Shown here in pieces: positions 22,390 to 34,442 of a DNA stretch of 64,000 bases (within the stretch, counting starts at the first letter, position 1; each line of letters opens with the position of its first letter). This DNA comes from Rhizophagus irregularis (Eukaryota > Glomeromycota > Glomeromycetes > Glomerales > Glomeraceae): assembly GCF_026210795.1 (NCBI RefSeq), contig NC_089457.1:2418001-2482000 (forward strand), written 5' to 3'. Under the pieces are notes generated by a model, which saw only the letters and a list, made by a program, of their open reading frames with translations, was not told the DNA's origin and did not search any database. Position numbers and translations under genes: made by a program.

Positions 22390-23126
22390 ACCAGACTGAT
22401 TTCCAAGAGCATCGGAATTTTTACTAAACGACCATCTAAAAAAGTTGCCAAGAATTCAGGAATAAATTATGTAGAAATCAAAACATTTGGACAAGTTTTC
22501 CTGATTTTCATGATAATTGGTCCTTTTCTATATAATAATAAGAAAATTACCAGCTTCACAGATTTCTTTAGAGGAATAGAGGTTGTAAAATATGGGGATC
22601 ACCAATATCTAAAGCAATTTTTCTGACAAGGTTTTATTAAACTAATAAAATTTTTATTCTTTCATAATTTATCAAATTAAGTTTTTTATTCCAAGTCGTA
22701 ATTAATTGCATCATATTAATGGTTTTTTATTAGTGGAAAATGGCTTAAATTATCCATGAGTGAAGTGGTGGCGAAATATGGAATAGTAAGTGAGGATATC
22801 ACTAACATTTTTCAAATAAGTAATGGAGGTTTGTATATTCTAATCGAATGCACCGAACTCTTCAATTTTCTCACTAATTGATAAAATTTAAGCTCTGCAT
22901 TAATATTGTATTCTTCACAGGATAAGAAAGCATGGGGCAAGTTGTAGATAGTAATGAGGCTATGCGTTGCAAGTATATTTCTACAATCTTGCACTTGGCA
23001 GTCACACTTCAGGTAAATATAATTGGCGAAGAAAATACTGGCTGTGTTGATCACATGATCAAAAATAATCACATTGTATATAATCGAGGTCAAATAGAAT
23101 CAAGCGACTATGCACTGTCAAAGTAA
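22389..23126 (+). pseudogene. decayed gene fragments of an uncharacterised Rhizophagus-type family
   Basis: Three open stretches lie in order. 22389-22628 reads about 79 codons with no stop (HTRLISKSIGIFTKRPSKK, FGQVFLIFMIIGPFLYN) then a stop. 22734-22829 reads GKWLKLSMSEVVAKYGI. 22932-23126 reads NEAMRCKYISTILHLAVTL and IIGEENTGCVDHMIKNN. The last resembles a motif (VGEE.TGRVDYAIK) that I recall from a large repeated Rhizophagus family of unknown function; that is memory, not a search. No start codon or intron model joins them cleanly and stops intervene, so it is probably a pseudogene. Confidence 0.35.
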
Positions 23127-23908
23127 TGTAGGCATAATCATTTTCTCATTACAAGGTTATCAATGGGATATTTCTAACTTTTCAAAATTTCAAAATTAAA
23201 GTTTCATATATGATTATACGTTATCTGATTAATTACGAATAAAAAAATGGAAATAAATTTTTTTTGATTTCAATAACATGGAAATTTTCAACAAAATTTT
23301 TGGGAATCGTCACGTGAGCGTGTCACGTGTTATCGCTCTCGTACGTTTTTGAATTTTAAATATTAAAAATTTTTTCAATGATCAATATCAAATCAGTTGG
23401 TTAGAAAAAATAACTCGGCGAGTCAAAGAAGTGCAGTATTTAAGTGGAATTTAACTTTATACGATCACTAGATTTTATTATAGTTCAGTTTCTAGCGTAT
23501 TAATTAAAAAGTATTTTCATGATTGTTAATATAAAAAAAATATTTTATTCGCTCGCTAATGCTAACAATGGGAACTATGAAGAAACTGTTGGCCAATTAA
23601 AAAAAACCATTTTAACATGATTATACTGTATAATTTTATTAACAGAACGTGAAAAAATAAAAACCACAAAATTTGGGCGGTGGGATTTTATTCCTTTTTT
23701 AATTATTCTTTAACGAAACGTACAGTGGTGAGCAAAATTATTTGGAAAACTTTAAAGTGAATTTACTCAATAACCAGTAATTATATTTGTTTAAACTATA
23801 TACAATTAAAATTTTTATTCTCTCTCTCTTTACCCTAATAATTTCCTCTAAACTTAATTTTATTGGTTTGCTTAACGTTTGACATTCTCAAATTTCCGTT
23901 TAATCTTC
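23127..23908. other. gene-poor AT-rich region
   Basis: No coding signal. Two CACGTG-type sites within 14 bp at 23312-23330 (CGTCACGTGAGCGTGTCACG). Confidence 0.35.
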
Positions 23909-25053
23909 ATCCGCATCGTGTTTATAGTGTTGTAGTTCTGCATCCGCTTCTTAACATAAGGTGGGGTGTAGACATTTAACCTAAACTGGGATGTATGATA
24001 AGATTTGGTATATATAATAAGTTGATTATTATTTTTTTCGATTCATATATTCTAGTTCCGCTCTGTACGCATTTGGGTTTAATTTCGTCTTGAAAGGTAC
24101 GTCACTTTCTTTTTTAATTTTTTAATTTATTATTTTATTTTTATTTTATTTTACGGTTGAAGTAATTTTTAAATATAAAATATACTGAAATATTTTTTAT
24201 TGAAAACTTAGGATAAAAAAGTAAATATATTATTAGTGTTAAGCTTAAAGGTCCCAAATTTACATAAATTCTTTAGTCATGTTTTATTAGTAAAAGACAT
24301 AAAATATATAAATTTTGTATATCTAGTTCAAAAATATGGTCTATTTATCTTTTTTTTTTTAAAAAAAAATAATAAACAATATATTTAAAACAAATTTTAT
24401 AAATGAAATAAAAATTGCAAGAATTATGAAAGTTATTTTAGATAAATATTTCTTTGCTATTTTTCTAAAAACACTATAGTTTATTTATATAAGATTCGCG
24501 CGAAAAACATCACGAAAATTTTTCTAAGATAAAACACAAAACGAAACTTGACCAATGAAATTCATAAAATTTTATCGTACACCCCAGTTTAGGTTGAAAG
24601 GTCTACACCCCACCTTAGGTTATGGACGCTCATTTATAATGTTGTGGTTCCGCAACCGCTTCACGTTTATAATGTTGTGGTTCCGCAACCGCTTCACGTT
24701 TATAATGTTGTGGTTCCGCAACCGCTTCACGTTTATAATGTTGTGGTTCCGCAACCGCTTCACGTTTATAATGTTGTGGTTCCGCATCCGCTTCACGTTT
24801 ATAACGTTGTGGTTCCGCATCCGCTTCACGTTTATAACGTTGTGGTTCCGCATCCGCTTCACGTTTATAACGTTGTGGTTCCGCATCCGCTTATCGTTTA
24901 TAACGTTGTGGTTCCGCATCCGCTTCACGTTTATAATGTTGTGGTTCCGCATCCGCTTCACGTTTATAATGTTGTGGTTCCGCATCCGCTTCACGTTTAT
25001 AATGTTGTGGTTCTGCATCTGCGTCGCGTTTATAATGTTGTGGTTCTGCGTAA
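23909..25053. repeat. 33-bp minisatellite, about 14-15 copies, interrupted by a 0.67-kb element
   Basis: Unit 5'-CGCATCCGCTTCACGTTTAT / AATGTTGTGGTTC. Thirteen GTTGTGG copies fall every 33 bases from 24641 to 25037. One and a half diverged copies (23909-23950) lie left of the inserted element. Units vary as blocks (CAACCG then CATCCG; AATG then AACG then AATG), which is the footprint of unequal exchange. Because 33 is a multiple of three, several frames stay open (repeats such as NVKRMRNHNII); I do not regard them as genes. Confidence 0.9.
23952..24622. mobile_element. non-autonomous TIR element inserted in the 33-bp array (mariner-like MITE)
   Basis: Terminal inverted repeats of about 55 bp. 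The left end TAACATAAGGTGGGGTGTAG is matched by the reverse complement of the right end, TAACCTAAGGTGGGGTGTAG; both continue to CCTAAACTGGG(A/G)TGTA and GATAA(G/A)ATTT. A TA at each outer edge could be the target duplication, as for Tc1/mariner. The interior is AT-rich with no open frame. Minisatellite units on both sides show it inserted into a pre-existing array. Confidence 0.7.
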
Positions 25054-25329
25054 ATAATGAATTAAAATATTATTAAAGAATTCGTTTTAAAAAAGAAATT
25101 TTTTTTTAATATTTATTTACTCGCTAAAACAGTAGTAAAGACGAAAATCAACAGAAAATATTTTAATTTCATGATTCAGGTAATTTATTTTTTTGTGATA
25201 TATCAACTTTTTAATTCGTTGTTTGTTAATTTGAAGAAATTTTCATTTTCTCATTTTCTCAGTGTTTATATAAGAAATTTTTTGAAATTTTTCTATAATA
25301 ACAAATTTTTCATGATTATTTCATGATTA

Positions 25330-26335
25330 CATCTAGGAGTATTTTGCCACGTTTTTCTATATTGCGCCATGTTAAAATTTACAATTGAACAGCAAAGCCA
25401 TTTAAATTAGTAATGTGAAAATGCGAGATTTGATATTAAATAGTTATTGGGTGGGGGAGTAGCTATATCGGTCACAGGACCGATATAGCCCCACATCCAA
25501 TAAGTGTGTTATCGTTCTGACGTTTTTGATTATGCATTAATTAATAACATCATAAATAAGCTATCTATATTAAAAATTCATTTTTAATCCATTTTATAAG
25601 CTTTATTTAAACTTTTCCTACGAAATATTCATTTACGCCATTTTTTTACTCCACTTTATTATATCAATCATGTGTTATTGCTATGGCTAATAAAAATATC
25701 GGTCTATGAAAATCTGCATGATCCTATTGGGCTGAACGATAACAATAATTATTCGAACTGCATTTCATCTGTAAAATTATAGGTTATTGACAAGGACGAA
25801 TTTAAGGAAGTACACAAGAGTACTTTGCCATGTTTTTCTACATTGTGCCATGTTAAAACTTACAATCGAAGATAGAGTGAATCTACTTTAAATTAATAAT
25901 GTGAAAATACGAGATTTTTGTGTAGTAATTATTTCAAATCGCAGTCATCCGTAAAGTTGCAGATTATTAACGAGGGCGAAGTAAAGCCCTATAAAAAATT
26001 TTTTAGAAAATTGATCACATATCGGAGTTTTTTAGGAATGAAAACTAGAAAAATGATCATTTATCGAAATTTTCCCCAGAAAATTTTTTATAGGGAAGGA
26101 GGTGTACAAGAGTATTTTAGCTACTTTTTACTATATTTTGTCATATTAAAATCTACAATTGAAGAACAAAGCCATTTTACTTTAAATTAATAATTTGAGA
26201 ATGCGAGATTTTGATATCAATAATTATTTTGAGCCGCAATCATCTGTAAAATTGTTGTTTTTATTAACAAGAGACGTTACGAGAGTATTTTTTGCCACGT
26301 TTCTTTTACATTGCGCCACAATCCAAATAGAATTA
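25330..26335. repeat. diverged direct repeats, four partial copies
   Basis: A recurring module (GAGTATTTTGCCACGTTTTTCTA, then TGCGCCATGTTAAAA, then AATAATGTGAAAATGCGAGAT) appears near 25333-25460, 25808-25920, 26100-26225 and 26278-26330 in the same orientation, each with different indels. A further shared piece (GCAGTCATCCGTAAAGTTGC) links the last three. No coding capacity. The frame 25918-26190 is fortuitous. Confidence 0.6.
25463..25488. repeat. perfect hairpin CTATATCGGTC-acag-GACCGATATAG
   Basis: 11-bp perfect arms with a 4-base loop. An outer imperfect extension is present (TTGGGTGGGG on the left, CCCCACATCCAA on the right), giving an inverted repeat of about 55 bp at 25446-25501. It lies within the repeat-rich stretch and is not part of a gene. 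Confidence 0.8.
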
Positions 26336-27214
26336 ATGTGGGAATAGATGATAAAAAAAAAATTATGTTCAAAATGGTAATATCAAATCATGTGTATAAT
26401 TAATTGTATGATATCAAACCCATGACTGATTTATAAGTTACATCAGTTTTCACTTTTCGCTTCACAACCACTTCAGTGGAAATGGCTCGGACAATTTACC
26501 GCATAATCGTGTGATTTTGCAAAAGTACTTTTCGTATCGATCATTTAATGCATTTCTATATGAAACAAAAAGTATTCAATCCTTCTAATGCCCGTATCTA
26601 TATGGGGTATAGTATCTCCTTCCATTCGCCTAATTTCTTACCTCGATTTATTTTTCTGTCTCAATATAAAGTAATCTGTATGAATTTGACTGGATATATA
26701 TATATATTATGATTTCCTTTCTTGTTTAAAAGAAAATATATTACTGTATATAAAATATCAGTTAACGTCTTTTTATACATTCAATTTTATAGTTTATAGA
26801 TTTGTTCCAGTCGCTCTCCTGCTCAGATTTTCTTATATCAGTTAACATTTTCTTATTAACTGCTGGTCGAAACAAAGAATATTTTCTATTTTCTTTACTC
26901 TATAAACAAAATAAGAGCTTATTATATAAGTTTTCAAGTCGGCGTTTTTGAAATTTTTAGGAAACGGGAGAGCCGTTTTTTCCTTCTCTTTTACTTCGTT
27001 GTATATATATAAATTAAAATTCTATCTAACGCTTGATTTTACTTATTTTATATTTATATTGTTTTATTAATTTTATATTTATTTTATATATTTATTTATT
27101 TTTGCTTTTCCAAATTAATGATTTTTTTTTATGAATTAGCGAGAATTATGAAGTCTTTCAACAAATACTAATTAAATCATAGCTATACACTTATGTAAAA
27201 TGAGAACTGATAAA
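26336..27214. other. gene-poor AT-rich region
   Basis: No coding signal; TA-rich tracts near 26695-26707 and 27001-27090. Confidence 0.35.
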
Positions 27215-27818
27215 TTATGGCCCGCCGTAAGCACAAAAAGTATATACAAAAGTTATTATCTGAATATACAAAAGTTATTATTTGAATATACAAAAGTGAT
27301 CATTTGAATATACAAAAATGTATATTCAAATAACAACTTTTGTATATTCACATGTATTAAAGTGGTCATTTGAATATACAAAAGTTGTTATCTGAATATA
27401 CAAAAGTTATCATTTGAATATACAAAATTCAATATGCTACCAATTTGGCCAAATCTAGAATTAAAAAAAAATTACTGCTTAATTTGGAAATCTACTATAT
27501 ATTCAAATGATAACTTTTGTACATTCAAATGATAACTTTTGTATATTTAAATGATAACTTTTGTATATTCATATATCAACTTTTGTATATTCAAATGTTA
27601 ACTTTATGTTGTATATTCAAATGATAATTTTTGTATATTCAAATGATAACTTTTGTATATTCAAATATCCACTTTTGTATATTCAAATAACCACTTTATA
27701 CATGTGAATATACAAAAGTGGATATTTGAATATACAAAAGTTAATATCTGAATATACATTTTTGTATATTCAAATGATAACTTTTGTATATACTTTTTGT
27801 GCTTACGGCAGGCCATAA
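27215..27818. mobile_element. 604-bp foldback element made almost entirely of a 22-bp repeat
   Basis: The ends are inverted copies: left TTATGGCCCGCCGTAAGCAC, right reverse complement TTATGGCCTGCCGTAAGCAC, both running into AAAAAGTATATACAAAAGTT. The interior is an array of GAATATACAAAAGTTATCA-type units (about 17-22 bp), mostly plus-oriented in the left part and minus-oriented in the right, around a short unique core at about 27431-27495. TAAA flanks both ends (27211-27214, 27819-27822) as a candidate target duplication. No open frame. Confidence 0.75.
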
Positions 27819-28359
27819 TAAATTTGGCTTAATTGTTACAGATGCGGAAAAATGGTATTTTATGTTCACTCGATGATCAAGAAAGGCTAAGATTCAAACT
27901 ATCGAAGCCTGTAAGTTGTATATGATAATGAGAATATGAGAGGTAATGTTGGAAGAGCTCTCGGATATATTGCATAGTTATTGGCACAGAGTTACTGCGC
28001 TTTATTTCAGGACCTTATTACCCGTCATGACGAATTTTCTATGCTAAGACCTATCTACAGTATCTGATTTTTTCGTAAGATTGCTCAATGATTTATTTCC
28101 TTCTCTTTATCTATATTAACAGTTTATGTGCCTCCATGTAAAATTTCCACGTATACAACTTTTTTCTTACTCCGACCACCAAAGCCGTCGTATTATTTTC
28201 TTTGAGCCTAAACGCGCTGAGGAACTTACTTGAATCATGGAAGGAGAATAGCAGGGCTTTTACTAAGGTTAATGTTAATTTATTTCTGACGCTGCATATC
28301 TCGTATTAACAGTATAACTGGCAACCGGTTTTGTTTTATCCAGAATATCGATGATTGGG

Positions 28360-29290
28360 ACAATAGAGTGAGAGAATGTGTATTAGTAGTGTAGGAAAGC
28401 GAAAACCATTTTATTTGTATTCTGTGTCAATAAGGTCGCATGTAACAGAGATTCTGATGACATTTCATTTTTTTTTGGCCTACGCAGATGAAAGTTTTAA
28501 TTATTTCATCTTGTATAAAAAAATATTATCGAACATGCAATCTGAAATTGATTCGTCGAGAGAATTAAATTCGGAGCTCTTAGCTGAGGTTACTTGACTT
28601 GAGTAGTACTTGAGTATTCTCCTTTCTAAGTTAAGGCTGAGAATGTCGAAGTTAAAGCATGTTTTGGAAGAACATGAAGCCTGATTCACGAACCTAGAGC
28701 AGAGATATGAAGAAAAGACCAACCTTATTACTAAATTAGATGATGATATCAAGAAAATAAAACAGGAGTAAATTGTTATTTAACCTTTTGGCGCAAGGTG
28801 ATGCATATCAATTTTTGCCACCTATTGAGGATCAATCTGAGAAAAATAATGTTGGTCCTATATCTTAGGACTTTGATTCAATTCCATTAGATCAAACTAA
28901 TATTCCTAGCTCAGTTACATATACTGATGGAAAAAGTTTGGGCTGAGCGACTTGGGTTTCAAATAGGGTTTAATAAATTTTATATACTCACTCGGATCTG
29001 GACTGAGGTGACAAAAACCGATTATGGAACCGAACTGGCTTTTCGGTTTGACTCTGCTCAACTCGGTTTTTTCAATAGTGTCGGTTCGGAACCGAACCGA
29101 ACTGAGGGAGTCGTCCTCATCCCTAGTTACAGACTAATATGTTAATGTCCAATCAAAATCATTGGGGATAAAGAGGTGGATGCTTTCTTGAACTTGAAAA
29201 TTGATAGTAATGAGAATAAGCAGAGGAAGCGAGAAATAAATAACAGAGAGATCAAGAGACACTCGTAACTTCCCAGGATTCTACTACTCC
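28360..29290 (+). pseudogene. decayed coiled-coil gene family member
   Basis: Coding traces in order but in changing frames with stops: MQSEIDSSRELNSELLAEVT (28534-28593), KLRLRMSKLKHVLEEHEA, NLEQRYEEKTNLITKLDDD, KKIKQE, then GDAYQFLPPIEDQSEKNN, DSIPLDQTNIPSSVTYTDG, and after an insert GDKEVDAFLNLKIDSNENKQ, RKREINNREIKRHS. Heptad-like Leu/Glu/Lys content indicates a coiled coil. I recall a large Rhizophagus family with this order (coiled coil, then a DKE.D.FLD..+K motif), so this is probably a dead copy. The insert between about 28930 and 29135 is rich in GGTTCGGAACCGAACC. Confidence 0.45.
28950..29136. repeat. AACCG-rich palindromic insert
   Basis: Contains AACCGAACTGGC, CGGTTCGGAACCGAACCGAA and ends CATCCCTAGTTACA; AGTTACA also occurs at 28913-28919 left of it, a possible target duplication. 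The region 30839-30963 has the same flavour (ACCGGTTATGATCGGTTATAACCGA, ending GCATCCCTAA). Both look like remnants of one MITE family. Confidence 0.4.
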
Positions 29291-31350
29291 CTTGAATGAA
29301 ATTCTAGCAATTAGTGACGATGCTTCTAGCTTCGAATGTAATAATAAGGTGGGAAATCCCCATAATCAGAATACTCTCACTTTTCAATCTTAATTGCTCT
29401 ACTTAAAGTAGAACAAAGTTTGAGATGCGTATCTGTTTACATGGAAGGTAAGGGATCCGCTGAATGAAGATAAATCATTTGATATACAGATTCTGAATTC
29501 TCTTTTTATTAAAAAAATTATTTTATCTCAGATTTTGTAAAATAAAATATTCAGATTTTGTATGATTTATTTAATTTATTATCAAGCAATATGTATTCAA
29601 AAGTAGAGAGAGAATATTTACTGTAAATTTATGCTTATATGATTTAATTAAAAAAACTTTCATTTGAATAAAAAACGTTAATTTAACTTAATTTTGAGCG
29701 ATCCAGAATAATTTAACAATTTAGAATATTCCCAAAGTTGGCTCAGACGGCAACGCCTTTTGCGCTATGCATTCTCTTGGAACTGAATCAGCATAATTAT
29801 AAATGATATCAGATATTTGAACAAGAGCTGTAAAAAAGATCGGGATTTTATATTTAATTAAACGAATATGAATCATTGTTAACTGTTAAGCTTGTTAAGT
29901 AATATAATGCTCAGTGAGGTGCTGTATTGCGCTTCAGAGCAAAATGTGAATATTATTTTAGTAAATTACACAAGTTCAATTTTTTTTTAAAAAAAATGAA
30001 TCGTTGTCACGTTACACATTTTGATATTACTATAAAAAATCGCGAAATCATTCCTTTTATAGATAATTTCTGGTGGAAAGTTATTACTTTTTTTGGATAC
30101 TGGCCTAAATTATCATAGTTCCGTCCTGAAAAAATGCGTACAGCTAATAATACGAAAATTATATTATTGATTAAAACATTTGTAAAACAAAAGAAAAAAA
30201 CTTGGATTTTAACGTCCATTTGAAAATTATTTAACAAGAGAAACCAAACAATTTACCGAAATGAATCAAAATTTATAATATTTTCGTTATCACATAATTT
30301 TTTTAAAAAAATAGACTTAATAATTTAATATTTCAATTAGTCTCTTACCTTGAGATTATTAGATATATTTAATATATACTAAATTCTAGGCAGAAATTTT
30401 GGTAGTAGTAAATACACACATGATATTAATTTTACGCGTAACTATTAGTAAATTTAGTGTTATGCGTGAATTCATCTTTATGGGAAAAGCCACAGAATTT
30501 CTATGATATTAATATATATAAATGAAATACTAACATATAACTTGTATCTTCAGTTATTCGTATAATCACAACTTCTAAATATAATAGGTTTCTCACATCA
30601 TATGAAAATACTATCTATCCAATATTGAGAATATGTCATTATTTAATCTAAATCATTTGCGACTTTATTAGTTGAATTCACTTAGTTCGCTCATATCTAG
30701 GATTGCGGACATTTCTTAATTACCTTGTACGTCAATACGTCAATGTAGTAATGATATTACTAAACCCAAAATTTTTAATGGTATTCTCTGAAAGAAAACA
30801 ATTTTTTTTTCAGAATACATTAAAAATTTACAATTAACCGATCGGTTTTTTGACCGGCTTTTTTTATATATAAAACCGACGGTTAACCGGTCAGTCTTGG
30901 ACTGAAACCGAACCGATAAAAACCGGTTATGATCGGTTATAACCGAACTTTTGGCATCCCTAATTTTGAAATTTTTAATTTATTAAATCAAAGAGGCACT
31001 AAGCCTCCTTTCTCTGCTTAATTATGCATTCCATGCGGTTAGCATAATGCACTGATGAAGTTTTGGCGTGAATAAATTTTTGCGAAATATTTTTTGCAAT
31101 GAATATATGGCTCGTTTATTATTCTTATACACTCGTATTGTATATATATTAATAAAGTTTACCAAAGTTTACTTATACACATGCGGTGTATGAAGTTATT
31201 TTACGGACCGCATTATATATATTTTTTTATTGCAAATTCACGATAATAAATTAAACATCACGCTGATCATAATACATAAAGTATTTTCTCACTTTTATAT
31301 TTACCAGTTACAGTTCACATGGCCTTCCTCCCGCCACTCCCCCCTGCTAC
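29291..31350. other. gene-poor AT-rich region
   Basis: Apart from the AACCGG-rich remnant no gene is supported. The frames at 29927 and 30007 are fortuitous overlaps on opposite strands. Confidence 0.35.
30839..30963. repeat. second AACCGG-rich MITE-like remnant
   Basis: Dense CCGGTT/AACCGG inverted motifs (GACCGGC, AACCGACGGTTAACCGGTCA, AAAACCGGTTATGATCGG) ending GGCATCCCTAA. No matching left terminus found, so it is probably truncated. Confidence 0.4.
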
Positions 31351-31449
31351 ATTGAACTAATAAAATTATGTTGGGATTCTAATCCAAAAAAGAGACCAAC
31401 TGCTGGTCAACTTGTTAGAATACTTGACGATTGGATTCACAACAACTAG
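31351..31449 (+). pseudogene. C-terminal fragment of a protein-kinase domain
   Basis: Thirty-two codons and a stop read IELIKLCWDSNPKKRPTAGQ followed by LVRILDDWIHNN. CW...P.KRPTA is the conserved subdomain XI of tyrosine-kinase-like kinases, and the short D-W tail is typical of the expanded Rhizophagus kinase family. No other kinase subdomains are visible upstream, so this is an isolated gene relic. Confidence 0.7.
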
Positions 31450-33300
31450 ATATAATTCCTACCAACCCAAATATTACTAAAAACTAATAAGCAGAAAATA
31501 TTTTAGAACTTTTGCACGACCAAGGTAGGGCACTTTGTACATAAAAACTATAAAAAGCGAATACTACTATCTATATTGTTTATAAAAAGCTAACAATTAT
31601 GTAATTTTACAAGTTTGCTGTTCTGGGAAGAGAGTTATTATAGATATTTTTTAGAAATTTGCAACATTCTTTTCAAGTGGAATCCAATGTGTGTAAAGTG
31701 TGACTGTAATCTGATTTATATTGATTGTATTTTATTTATTTGAGCCAGTACGACTATGGTTTTTCAGAGTTAGTTAAAAATTATATAGAATATCGGTTAA
31801 ATCCGGTAGCCATATGAATAAAAGATTTATTTTTTAAATAAAAAAATTTTTGAAGCATTTTGTACAATACAAAAACGTTAATTGAAAAAATGTATGAAAC
31901 TATTAATGGTTATAATTTTCAGTTCTTTTACTCTTTCATAATACACACATACTTCTCATTTCAAATGTATTAATTTTAATCTTAATAAAGGATTCAAGAT
32001 CGTTTTAAATTTCAGAACACAGAAATGAGAATTACAGTATCTTATAATATATTTGAAGATGATTTAATTAGATTGGTTTGTTTTAGAGAAAATATCCGGT
32101 ATATCAAGACATCAGATATATCAAAATTATGTTAGGCTCTTGTATATTAAGGTATATAGAAAAGTGAAGCTATTTTTAAACTTTGATTTAAAAAAAAAAA
32201 TTGTGTGTGATATTTGTAAAGAATTTTGGTATAAAACGTATAAAATGATTAATTTAATTCTGGTCGAAATTAATCATTTCAACTGGAATTAAGCATAATT
32301 ACAATAATATAAAGGTATGTTAAAAAATTCGAAAAAATTCGATATATCAAAAATTTTTTTTGATATATATATAGAATCAATCCGACTTATGAAATATTTA
32401 CGACTTTACTAATAAAATTTGGTATCATATATCATGACTGTTTTAATATTGCAGATTTGGTTCTGGGAGAAAAATCTGAAATAACGCCAATTCCTGTGTA
32501 ATCAATCAAATGAAGTCAATTGGTATTTCATATATATCAATTGATTCATCCTTAACAATTTTTCATTGCGGAGGATTTATGAAATTTGGTAAAACCCTGC
32601 TGCGTCCTCAGGACTCTAAAGAATGTCAAATAATGACGCGCCTTTAACACTGGAAAAATTGGTTAGATAGTGAGAAAATTGTTTAGATGCAAGATTTGGG
32701 GCACAAAGAAATTTTTTTGGTGCACATTTTTGACTGTTTACTAATAAATTTGGGAAATTTGGTGACTAAAATACTGGCAAATATTCATTTAATTTGACAT
32801 GACGGACAAATTTAGGGTATTTCATAAATCCGCCATGATGCTTACACAACAAATAGCTTAAATTTATCAAAAATAAATTGCTAAGCAAGATTGAAGCATG
32901 TTTGGAGCATATTGAATTATTGAATATCTCTATTAATTTAAGGAATCATTTCCAATGCATTCAAATAATCATTTAATGAATGAAGTTAACTCTCTTTGAT
33001 TTCAACTAAAGCTCATGTTCAAACTCAGTTTAAGCAATGATGTTGATTTATTTATATATTTTGCTAAAAATACTCTAAATCATCAAACTGTCTTTGACTG
33101 AATACAATAAAATATTATCCCTTAAACGGTTTTGCCAGCAAATTTGCCTGCAATTTTTTAAAATAAATTTATATCCAAATATAAAGTTTGTCAATATTGA
33201 TATGTGGTTAATGACCACTAATCACTGAAATTAGTCACAAATTAATCTCAAAAAAATAACATCAGAATTTTTACATCAGGAAATTTGTTTAGGCGTAATT

Positions 33301-33347
33301 TAGTGTAATATTTCGAAGGTGGTGTAAAATTTTGAAATATTACACTA
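33301..33347. repeat. inverted repeat, 14-bp arms
   Basis: TAGTGTAATATTTC at 33301-33314 and its perfect reverse complement at 33334-33347, loop of 19 bases. Confidence 0.8.
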
Positions 33348-33560
33348 AAAACGTAATATTACAAAAGTTTACGCTCTTAAATTTAAATAATTGACATCAT
33401 ATACAGATCGCGCTATATAGTTAATGGTATCAGGTGATCTTTGTTTTAATAGTGACATTTCTTGTGATTGGTTGTTATGCTAATTGTGCTATCTTGAAAA
33501 GGAAGAAAAATTTTATTAATTTAGTTAGCTCTTATGCGCTAAGTATAAGGTGTGTTTTTT

Positions 33561-33665
33561 ATATATTGATATTGAGTTAATATTGATATTGAGTTTAATA
33601 TTGATATCGAATTGATATTGAGTCAATATCATATGAACAGTGGTCATTTATATAGAAAAAAAAAA
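33561..33665. repeat. ATTGATATTGAGT repeat cluster with inverted partner near 46.8 kb
   Basis: Four or five copies of (T)TGATATTGAGTT(A) followed by GGTCATTTATATAGAAAAAA. The reverse complement of 46761-46830 reads TATTGATATTGAGTTGATAT, then AATGGTCGTTTATATATAAAA. The two sites are 13 kb apart in opposite orientation. Confidence 0.5.
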
Positions 33666-34442
33666 TTCAGAAAATTTTGATCGTGATGATCTGAATCAGC
33701 TGAAGTTGGATGTTTAAATCCTCTATTGTATTTTTTTGGTAATTTGGTAAATAAAAAAAATAGAAATTAGTAATAAATCCAGAACCAGAATAAATTGGTT
33801 ATTATATATCTTTGGTAATTTGGTAAAAAAAATTTAGAATAAATCCAGAAATATACTAACGTGAAATTCTGATTGGATTGTATTTTTATAATTTTTATTG
33901 ATGTATTTTAAAGGCTTTTAAGGTCTATTGTTCAATTATTATTAAAATAGAAAAATAATCCATTGATTTTAACGCCAAATAATTAAAATTTTTTTGATCA
34001 GTATTTAATTAACCAGGATTGTATTAGAATCGGGTGGTATGATCAAGATGATCATCAAGATCATTTTTTAATATACATGTGATTCTGATGGCTAAGTTGA
34101 ATTTTGATGATCACTAACTAGAGTCATACCCTAGGGTAGAGATATGCTCTGAAATCCATCAATCCGGATATCCAGTCATCCATCCGAAAATTGACCGGAT
34201 TCAGATTGATCCAGTTGTGTCACCGGATTGACCAGATGGATCAACGGATATCTGTTCAATCCTTGTATTACCAGTTTGACCAGATTGACCGGATAGTTCA
34301 CCGGATATCCGTTCAATCCGTTCAATCCGTTCAATTTTTTTTTTCTTAAAAACATAATTCATATTTATTGTTTATAGTTTAATATATAGTAATGTAAATT
34401 TATTTATTAATTTGAACCAAATAAAATTATTACATTGCTTAA

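Larger units (their letters stand above)
31450..34127. other. gene-poor AT-rich region with palindromes
   Basis: No coding signal. Contains an inverted repeat at 33301-33347 (14-bp perfect arms TAGTGTAATATTTC / GAAATATTACACTA) and a TTGATATTGAGT-type repeat cluster at 33561-33630 that has an inverted partner at about 46770-46830. Confidence 0.4.

Noticed and set aside
24555-25076. Long frames on both strands over the 33-bp array (11-residue protein repeats); also considered as CRISPR-like
   Set aside because: The unit is a multiple of three, so all frames stay open by default; there are no spacers between units, the context is eukaryotic, and no start or splice context supports a gene.
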